Source of the DNA: CBDFKQ01 sp965248855
GTDB taxonomy: Bacteria > Bacteroidota > Bacteroidia > Cytophagales > 172606-1
DNA length: 19,145 nucleotides
Direction: 5' to 3'
Assembly: GCA_965248855.1 (NCBI GenBank)
Contig: CBDFKQ010000001.1
Coordinates: forward strand, 1 to 19,145
The position numbers and the translations under genes were made by a program. The notes under the pieces are model-generated. The model had not been told where the DNA came from. It made no database searches and saw nothing but the letters and a program-made list of their open reading frames with translations. Below are positions 7,495-13,116 of this stretch, one piece after another (the stretch's first letter is position 1; each line of letters opens with the position of its first letter).

Positions 7495-8508
7495 TCAAAA
7501 TTCTCCTGTAATATATTGTGATAGACTTTTTTTATTTCTCGAAATAATTTTACCGGCCAATCTTTTGGGAGAAAGCACTTTTATATATTCACCAAAGCCT
7601 AAAATTTCCCTTTCCAATTCAAAATTCCAAATTACTTCAATACTGAAAATTGTTCCGTCAATATCTTCCTTAATAATTTTTTGAGAATGGTGTATTGGTT
7701 TTGTAGAAATATATGGTGCATGTTCTTTTGTAATTTTTAATACAATCAATTGAGGTATCTGTCCTTGTGTTTTAGTTACACCAATTACATCATTAAAATA
7801 ATTTTGAACATCAAAATCTGAATTTTTAAAAAATACTTCTTTACTCAAATTTATTTCTTCTATCCTATCCAAAGCCAAGGTTAATATTGTGTTTGATTTT
7901 TTTCCAAATAAAAACCATCTATTGCGATATTCTTTTAATAAATAAGGATAGAAAATAATATCATTAGGTTCTTTCGCTTTGAACGACTTATATTTAATTA
8001 TTAAAGTTTGCTCATTGATAATAGATTTATGAATAACATCAATATGCTCTAATCCTTTTAATAAATCATTTTTTTCAAAATCAATAAAGGAAAAGCCTTT
8101 GTGTTGCTGTTTATATAATTTATCTTCCAGTTTTGTAACCATACCCGATATTTCCTGAAAATAATTAAAACCTTTAAATTGCTTTAAAACTCCTAATACC
8201 TCACTTAAAATTGATAAGTCCTGTTTCGTTAAAGGAATATTTGTAATGCTGTAATTATTATCCTGATAAGCATAATATTTTTTTTCTCTTACAACAATGG
8301 GAGCATTATATCCAAGTTTTTCACTTCTCATATTTTGAATGTCCATTTGAATTGTTCGCTTACTTACACCTCTGTCAATCCCTTCATATTCATACAAAAT
8401 TTCCGAACAGGCTTCCATTAAATCATCCAGTGTCCATTTACGAAACTTATTTTGTAAACAATTATCAATAGTTTTATATCTGATGAGGGCCAGTTTATTG
8501 ATTGACAT
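7495..8508 (-). CDS. WYL-domain transcriptional regulator
   Basis: A 337-residue regulator. The N-terminal part (about 1-75) fits a winged helix-turn-helix; GVSKRTIQMDIQNMRSEKLG (48-67) looks like its recognition helix and the strand after it. The WYL ligand-binding domain spans roughly 140-225, with LIIKYKSFKAKE, FYPYLLKEYRNRWFLFGKK and LALDRIEEI; the signature W-Y-L appears here as W-F-L. A C-terminal WCX-like extension follows (ELEREILGFGEYIKVLSPKRL). WYL domains in studied proteins sense nucleic acid ligands or damage cues; a role sensing RNA or DNA damage here is inference. The gene is divergent from rtcB, sharing a 279-bp control region with a perfect 18-bp inverted repeat 40 bp upstream of this start. 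It probably controls rtcB and itself. Confidence 0.9.
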   Translation of the reverse strand: MSINKLALIRYKTIDNCLQNKFRKWTLDDLMEACSEILYEYEGIDRGVSKRTIQMDIQNMRSEKLGYNAPIVVREKKYYAYQDNNYSITNIPLTKQDLSILSEVLGVLKQFKGFNYFQEISGMVTKLEDKLYKQQHKGFSFIDFEKNDLLKGLEHIDVIHKSIINEQTLIIKYKSFKAKEPNDIIFYPYLLKEYRNRWFLFGKKSNTILTLALDRIEEINLSKEVFFKNSDFDVQNYFNDVIGVTKTQGQIPQLIVLKITKEHAPYISTKPIHHSQKIIKEDIDGTIFSIEVIWNFELEREILGFGEYIKVLSPKRLAGKIISRNKKSLSQYITGEF

Positions 8509-8547
8509 ATTAAATAATTTTGATTTCTTTTTAAAAAAAATAATTTT

Positions 8548-8599
8548 TGGATTTAAAATATCAATTTATCGATATCTATATATTGATATTTTAAATCCA
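8548..8599. promoter_or_regulatory. Perfect 18-bp inverted repeat between WYL regulator and rtcB (contains shared 30-bp element)
   Basis: The left arm TGGATTTAAAATATCAAT (8548-8565) and the right arm ATTGATATTTTAAATCCA (8582-8599) are perfect inverted copies separated by 16 nt. Within it, 8559-8588 reads TATCAA, 2 nt, TATCGATA, 8 nt, TTGATA, the same plan as the site upstream of rfaE1. It lies 39-90 bp upstream of the WYL ATG and about 190-240 bp upstream of rtcB. This suits an autoregulatory operator for a dimeric or tetrameric regulator. A smaller repeat CGAT-TT-ATCG follows at 8605-8614. It is not a terminator: no T-run follows on either strand and it lies upstream of both genes. Confidence 0.6.
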
Positions 8600-8644
8600 T
8601 CATACGATTTATCGCATATCCAAAAAAAATAAAAATATTTTTTC

Positions 8645-8666
8645 ACTGCGTACTTCTACTGCGCAG
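8645..8666. promoter_or_regulatory. GC-rich repeat in the rtcB upstream region
   Basis: In otherwise AT-rich DNA, ACTGCG occurs twice (8645-8650 and 8658-8663), and CTGCG (8646-8650) can pair with CGCAG (8662-8666) across an 11-nt loop. It lies 122-143 bp upstream of the rtcB ATG. It could be a second protein site or a leader-RNA hairpin; neither can be decided from sequence. Confidence 0.25.
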
Positions 8667-8787
8667 CAATGTAAAATCTTTGTATCGTTAAAAGAAAAAA
8701 GTGTTAAATAAAAATATATAATACTTCTCTTAAAAGAAGAGTCATTTTTAAATTGGAATAAATAGTAAAATAATAAACAAAAAACTT

Positions 8788-10218
8788 ATGAACACACAAC
8801 AAATTAAAGGAGATGATTTAAGAAAAATCGGTTTTAAAGAAGGTCAGGCAATTGGCATGGCAATAAAAATAATTCAAAAAAAATATCGTAGCGAAGAAAA
8901 AGAAATTATTTTAGAAATATTATCTAAAATAAATATGTCCCCGGTTGATTATTTAGAAGATCCAATTTGGGAAAGTGTTGCAAACGAATTAATTGAAAAG
9001 CCAAAAATTATTGATGACAGGCCTGAAACTCTATTGAAAGAAAAGTCGGAAGATTATTTTATTTATGGACAAAAAATAATTGAAAGCGGCGCTACTGACC
9101 AAATGAATTTGGCAATGAAATTACCAATTTCGGTTGCGGGTGCTTTAATGCCCGATGCTCATCCGGGGTATGGTTTACCTATCGGTGGAGTACTTGCAAC
9201 CAACAATGCAATAATTCCATACGGAGTCGGAGTAGATATTGGATGCCGTATGGCTCTTTCAATATTTGATATCCCGGAGCATTATTTTTATCAAAATGAA
9301 AATAAATTTAAAAGAGAATTATTAGCGTTTACAAAATTTGGCTCAGGTAATGGCTGGCACGGAAAAGATAAAGCTGATCACCCAATTTTGGATAGAAAAG
9401 AATTTAATTCAACTCCATTAATAAAAAGTTTGTTGGATAAAGCCGCAGTTCAATTAGGTTCATCAGGTGGTGGAAATCATTTTGTTGAATGGGGTATTAT
9501 TGAAATGCTTTCAGATGATGAAGAATTAAAAATTAAAAAGGGAAAATATGTTGCCTTACTTTCACATTCCGGTTCGCGTGGTTTTGGTGCAACTTTAGCT
9601 GCTCATTACACAAAATTGGCAAAAGAAGTTTGTAAACTTCCAAAAGAAGCACAAAACTTGGCATATTTAAATTTAGATTCTGCTGAAGGGCAAGAATACT
9701 GGATGGCGATGAATTTAGCGGGTGATTATGCCTCGGCGTGCCATAAAATTATTCATGAAAGAATTTCTGAAGCAATTGGTGGTGAAGTATTGGCAAAAGT
9801 TGAAAACCATCATAATTTCGCCTGGAAAGAAATGTATAAAGGAGAAGAAGTAATTGTGCATCGAAAAGGTGCAACACCTGCTTCAAAAGGTGTGATGGGT
9901 ATAATACCGGGTTCTATGACTGCACCGGGCTTTTTAGTAAGAGGAAAAGGTGAAGAAAATTCAATAAATTCTGCTTCACATGGTGCAGGAAGAAAGATGA
10001 GCAGAGGACAAGCCATTAAAAATATTTCAAAAAATGAAATGAAACAAATTTTAAAGGATCATGGTGTAACACTTATTGGTGCAGGATTAGATGAAGCACC
10101 AATGGCTTATAAGGATATTAATAAAGTAATGGCTGAACAAACTGAATTAGTAGATGTGTTGGCAAAATTTATTCCAAAAATGGTAAGAATGGCTGATGAT
10201 GGAAGCAGAGAAGATTGA
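8788..10218 (+). CDS. rtcB: RNA-splicing ligase RtcB
   Basis: RtcB joins RNA ends carrying 2',3'-cyclic phosphate or 3'-phosphate to 5'-OH ends, using GTP and Mn2+, in tRNA repair or splicing and repair of cleaved RNA. The 476-residue protein has the family motifs in order: GVGVDIGC with metal ligands Asp150 and Cys153, GGGNHF (His231), LSHSGSRG (His260), ENHHNFAW (His341/342), and SHGAGRKMSR, whose His398 is the expected guanylylation site. All catalytic residues appear present, so it should be active. Its N-terminal 80 residues or so precede the core. No rtcA (cyclase), archease or release factor prfH gene is next to it; the only likely partner is the divergent WYL regulator. A hairpin terminator follows 38 bp after the stop. 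Confidence 0.95.
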   Translation: MNTQQIKGDDLRKIGFKEGQAIGMAIKIIQKKYRSEEKEIILEILSKINMSPVDYLEDPIWESVANELIEKPKIIDDRPETLLKEKSEDYFIYGQKIIESGATDQMNLAMKLPISVAGALMPDAHPGYGLPIGGVLATNNAIIPYGVGVDIGCRMALSIFDIPEHYFYQNENKFKRELLAFTKFGSGNGWHGKDKADHPILDRKEFNSTPLIKSLLDKAAVQLGSSGGGNHFVEWGIIEMLSDDEELKIKKGKYVALLSHSGSRGFGATLAAHYTKLAKEVCKLPKEAQNLAYLNLDSAEGQEYWMAMNLAGDYASACHKIIHERISEAIGGEVLAKVENHHNFAWKEMYKGEEVIVHRKGATPASKGVMGIIPGSMTAPGFLVRGKGEENSINSASHGAGRKMSRGQAIKNISKNEMKQILKDHGVTLIGAGLDEAPMAYKDINKVMAEQTELVDVLAKFIPKMVRMADDGSRED

Positions 10219-10255
10219 TTGATATTATAGTTGTTGAATTTTATAAGTAAAAATT

Positions 10256-10290
10256 AAGTCTATCAGGTTTTTCCGGTAGACTTTGTTTTA
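10256..10290 (+). terminator. Intrinsic terminator after rtcB
   Basis: The arms AAGTCTA (10256-10262) and TAGACTT (10277-10283) pair perfectly, and an inner GG/CC stem closes a five-T loop. The T-rich tail TGTTTTA follows. It is 38 bp beyond the rtcB stop and also lies just past the end of the convergent mazG-like gene. Confidence 0.75.
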
Positions 10291-10310
10291 ATTCAAATAA
10301 AAAACCTAAT

Positions 10311-10637
10311 TTACTTTAATTTAATATTGTTTTTATGTCTTTCAGCATCCCTAATTGTTTTTTTTTTCAGATTGTTATTTAGGGCATCTGTTAAATTTAC
10401 TCCTGTTTGATTGGCAAGGCAGAGCAATACAAAAAGTACATCAGCCAATTCATCTGCTAAATCCTTATCTTTATCTGATTCTTTAAAGGATTGTTCACCA
10501 TACTTTCTTGAAATTATTCGAGCTACTTCACCTACTTCTTCTGTAAGAATAGCCATATTTGTCAATTCATTAAAGTATCTGACACCTGTTGTATTAATCC
10601 ACAAATCGACTGTTTTTTGAGCTTCTTCAATGGTCAT
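10311..10637 (-). CDS. MazG-like nucleotide pyrophosphohydrolase
   Basis: A 108-residue single-domain protein of the all-alpha NTP-pyrophosphatase superfamily, which hydrolyses (d)NTPs to NMP and pyrophosphate for house-cleaning of abnormal nucleotides. The Mg2+-binding signature is visible: LTEEVGEVAR gives Glu33/Glu34 and Glu37, and DELADVLFVLLCLA gives Glu63 and Asp66, matching EExxE...ExxD. The length fits the short MazG-like class rather than the two-domain E. coli MazG. It starts 21 bp after the Mpo1-like gene on the same strand, so cotranscription is likely. Actual substrate preference cannot be read from sequence. Confidence 0.88.
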   Translation of the reverse strand: MTIEEAQKTVDLWINTTGVRYFNELTNMAILTEEVGEVARIISRKYGEQSFKESDKDKDLADELADVLFVLLCLANQTGVNLTDALNNNLKKKTIRDAERHKNNIKLK

Positions 10638-10658
10638 TGCATTAATTTAAAAGTGGAG

Positions 10659-11141
10659 TTAATAACTAATATTAAGTTTTTTTAAAATAAAACTCATCAG
10701 CCAGGCAGGGCCAATCATTAAAAATTGAATATCTTTTAGAAACGAAGGCTTTCTACCTTCTATTTTATGACCGAAAAACTGCCCTATCCATGCCGGAGCA
10801 AAAATAATCATTGATGATTCCCAAAGAGGTAAAGAAATAACAGTCCTCACCCAAACATTGCCCATAATGCATAATACGGCAAATATCAACATACCAATTG
10901 CTAAAGTAATAGATAGGCGCAGATAATATAAAAATGTAAAGAATAAAAAAACACTTGCCCAATTAATATAAGTTTTAATAAAATCGGGAAAGAATTGATT
11001 AATAATACCGGCCGGGATTGATGCGAGTAAACCCATTAAGCTAAAAACAATTAAGGGAATGCAAAACCAATGGAGGATTTTGTTGGTATGGTTTAAATGG
11101 CTCTCTCCATATTCTTCCAATAATAAATCTATTTTTCGCAT
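10659..11141 (-). CDS. Mpo1-like (DUF962/YGL010w family) membrane protein
   Basis: A 160-residue membrane protein with about four hydrophobic segments. The N-terminal YGESHLNHTNKILHWFCIPL (11-30) and the later IGQFFGHKIEGRKPSF (119-134) are the two conserved blocks of the DUF962 family. Their histidines (His15, His18, His24, His125) are the expected iron ligands. The yeast member Mpo1 is an Fe(II)-dependent dioxygenase in alpha-oxidation of 2-hydroxy fatty acids. A similar lipid role in bacteria is an extrapolation, though hydroxy fatty acids are common in Bacteroidota lipids. It lies between manC and the mazG-like gene, 72 bp after manC with a hairpin in the gap, and 21 bp before mazG. Confidence 0.88.
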   Translation of the reverse strand: MRKIDLLLEEYGESHLNHTNKILHWFCIPLIVFSLMGLLASIPAGIINQFFPDFIKTYINWASVFLFFTFLYYLRLSITLAIGMLIFAVLCIMGNVWVRTVISLPLWESSMIIFAPAWIGQFFGHKIEGRKPSFLKDIQFLMIGPAWLMSFILKKLNISY

Positions 11142-11167
11142 TATTCAGGTGATAAAAGTCAGATAAA

Positions 11168-11195
11168 GGAGGTAAAATTATTTTTTTTTACCTCC
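11168..11195 (-). terminator. Hairpin between manC and the Mpo1-like gene
   Basis: GGAGGTAAAA (11168-11177) and TTTTACCTCC (11186-11195) form a perfect 10-bp stem with an 8-nt loop, 18 bp past the manC stop. On the minus strand it is followed by TTTATCTGACTTTT, a moderate T-rich tail, so it may terminate or attenuate manC transcription before the Mpo1-like gene. Confidence 0.5.
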
Positions 11196-11213
11196 GACTC
11201 ACTCCTATCTTTA

Positions 11214-12290
11214 TTAAACAAATTCGATACCTTTCGTTTTCGCATCAGCTACAAAATCTTTTACCTTTTGCTCATCATCTCTTTTGCATATTAATAAAAC
11301 ATTGTCGAACTCGGCAATTATTAAATCTTTTACACCGTTTACGGCTACCAGGCGTTCTTTAGGAGTTTTAATAATGCAACCTGAACTATTATAAAGCATT
11401 ACATTCCCATCAATTACGTTACTGTTTGCATCTTTATCCGAAACTTCATATAAAGATTTCCATGTACCCAAGTCCGACCAACCGAAATCACTTAAAATTA
11501 CATATACTTCAGCAGCTTTTTCCATCACACCGTTATCAATAGAAATGTTTTTACATTGCGAATATGCTTTCTCGATAAAAGTCAACTCACCTTCTTTGTA
11601 GTAAAAATTTTGACCCTCTCTGAATATTTCATCCATTTCGGGTAAGTGTTCGAAGAAATTTTTAATGATTGCATTAACATTCCAAACAAAAATTCCCGCA
11701 TTCCAAACAAAATCACCGCTTTCTAAAAACTTTTTTGCTAATTCCAACTGAGGTTTTTCAGTAAAAGTTTTAACTTTTTTAACATCTTTATTTGCGTCAG
11801 GAATAAATTGTATATAACCGTATCCTGTATCGGGCCTGCTTGGGGTAATGCCAAGGGTAACTAAAATATCTTTTTTTGCAGTTGCATCAAGTGCGGTTTT
11901 AATTACATTTTTAAAAGTTTCTTCTTTTAATATAATATGATCTGCAGGTGCAACAATTACATTGGCATTAGGATTTTTTAAAGCAATTTTATAACAGGCA
12001 TAAGCAATACAAGGTGCAGTATTGCGCCTGACAGGTTCACATAAAATTTGTTCATCCTTCAAAAAAGGTAATTGTTCCTTAACCAGGTTTTTATAATCGG
12101 TGTTGGTAACTATAAAAATATTTTCATGGGGAGCGATGCCTTCAAATCGTTCAGCTGTTTGTTGGAGAAGGGTTTTACCTGTTCCCAATACATCATGAAA
12201 TTGCTTGGGATTATTAGTACGGCTAAATGGCCAGAAACGGGTGCCGACTCCACCTGCCATTATTATCACAAAATTGTTATTTTGATTCAT
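11214..12290 (-). CDS. manC: Mannose-1-phosphate guanylyltransferase
   Basis: A 358-residue nucleotidyltransferase that makes GDP-mannose from mannose 1-phosphate and GTP, supplying mannose, fucose and related sugars for surface glycans. The N-terminal signature MAGGVGTRFWPFSR (11-24) followed by NPKQF (27-31, with the conserved Lys29) is typical of this enzyme. EPVRRNTAPCIAYA, VAPADHII, FTEKPQ and the sugar-binding FVWNAGIFVW follow in the normal order. It is the short single-domain form; the phosphomannose isomerase domain found in long ManC/AlgA proteins is absent. It is divergent from recQ across an 825-bp gap, with no clear promoter close to the start. The MazG-like and Mpo1-like genes follow on the same strand, separated from it by a hairpin. 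Confidence 0.94.
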   Translation of the reverse strand: MNQNNNFVIIMAGGVGTRFWPFSRTNNPKQFHDVLGTGKTLLQQTAERFEGIAPHENIFIVTNTDYKNLVKEQLPFLKDEQILCEPVRRNTAPCIAYACYKIALKNPNANVIVAPADHIILKEETFKNVIKTALDATAKKDILVTLGITPSRPDTGYGYIQFIPDANKDVKKVKTFTEKPQLELAKKFLESGDFVWNAGIFVWNVNAIIKNFFEHLPEMDEIFREGQNFYYKEGELTFIEKAYSQCKNISIDNGVMEKAAEVYVILSDFGWSDLGTWKSLYEVSDKDANSNVIDGNVMLYNSSGCIIKTPKERLVAVNGVKDLIIAEFDNVLLICKRDDEQKVKDFVADAKTKGIEFV

Positions 12291-12614
12291 GTAAGGATTC
12301 TTAATCTGATTTATTTTTGAATTTGTATTTGTTTTTTGATCTTATAAAGTTTAAATATTACAAATCTTGTTCTTAATAAAAAATTATTTTTTTTAAGGTT
12401 TATTTTTCCTGTTTTAAATTAAAAAATATTTAATATTTTTAATTTGTACTTTTCTATATAAGTTAATAACAATGCTATGCAAATTTGACTTCCTTCATAA
12501 ACTTATCTTTATTGAATTATTCACTTTGCTACAAAGATGAATAGGCATTTATTTTAGAGATTCTTTAAAATTATGAATATACTTATATTTAATAATTGCA
12601 ATGAAATCCTTTTT

Positions 12615-12668
12615 TTTGAGGTAACAAAAAGATTGTATTGTAAAGCCTTGCCACGGGCAAGCCTCAAA
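12615..12668. other. Nested hairpin, possible structured RNA
   Basis: An outer stem TTTGAGG (12615-12621) pairs with CCTCAAA (12662-12668). Directly abutting its right arm is an inner hairpin CTTGCC-ACG-GGCAAG (12647-12661), so the two stems could stack coaxially. It is the only GC-rich patch in about 800 bp. A T-rich stretch follows on the plus strand. It could be a small RNA, a leader element or a remnant of a repeat; no known family was recognised. Confidence 0.35.
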
Positions 12669-12809
12669 CATTTATTTATTTTTATGCGATTTCATATTTG
12701 AACAAATCAACCTTACCAATAACCAATCTTATATATTTTTCTGCGTAACTTCAATAAATATTTTGTAAAATATATTTATTTACCTGACGATTTTATTTAC
12801 ATTTAATTG

Positions 12810-12871
12810 TATTCCGGAATATAAACTTATAAGTATAAGTCAATAATGAGAAATTAAGGGTTATTTAACCC
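12810..12871. promoter_or_regulatory. Cluster of three palindromes upstream of recQ
   Basis: TATTCCGGAATA (12810-12821), ACTTATAAGT (12825-12834, followed by another ATAAGT) and GGGTTA-TT-TAACCC (12858-12871) are each perfect inverted repeats. They lie 246-307 bp upstream of the recQ start. They may be protein-binding sites; the regulator is unknown. Confidence 0.3.
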
Positions 12872-13116
12872 ATAAATGAAGTTTATTTAAATACAAGAAT
12901 AATTTCCAAATAAATTAATGTTGTATAAACTTAATTATTAAGCATATTTATTTGTCTTTAAATTGTTTTTTTACATTATTTTTAAAACAATATCCAATAT
13001 TTTATTACGTACTGTAAAAATGGCAACTAAATTGTACTATTTTTACTTAATAATTGAAAAGTTAACCTGGCGAATAATAAGTTTTTATGTTTAATTAGTT
13101 AAAAAGAGTCTCATTA

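Larger units (their letters stand above)
12291..13116. other. 825-bp gene-free region between manC and recQ
   Basis: This is the longest gap in the window. All frames are short and broken, and no coding stretch was convincing; the longest noticed from an ATG at 12473 codes for 22 residues. Very AT-rich, it holds a nested GC-rich hairpin (12615-12668) and three perfect palindromes within 62 bp (12810-12871). The 5' leaders and promoters of both divergent genes must lie here. I saw no tRNA, and no SRP, tmRNA or RNase P signature. Confidence 0.6.

Noticed and set aside
11168..11195. ACCTCC followed by TTTATCT on the minus strand resembling the 3' end of 16S rRNA
   Set aside because: Only a few bases match, there is no flanking rRNA sequence, and they are better explained as one arm of the hairpin.
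12473..12541. Short open frame of 22 codons in the manC-recQ gap
   Set aside because: It has no ribosome-binding site, no recognisable sequence, and a length expected by chance.
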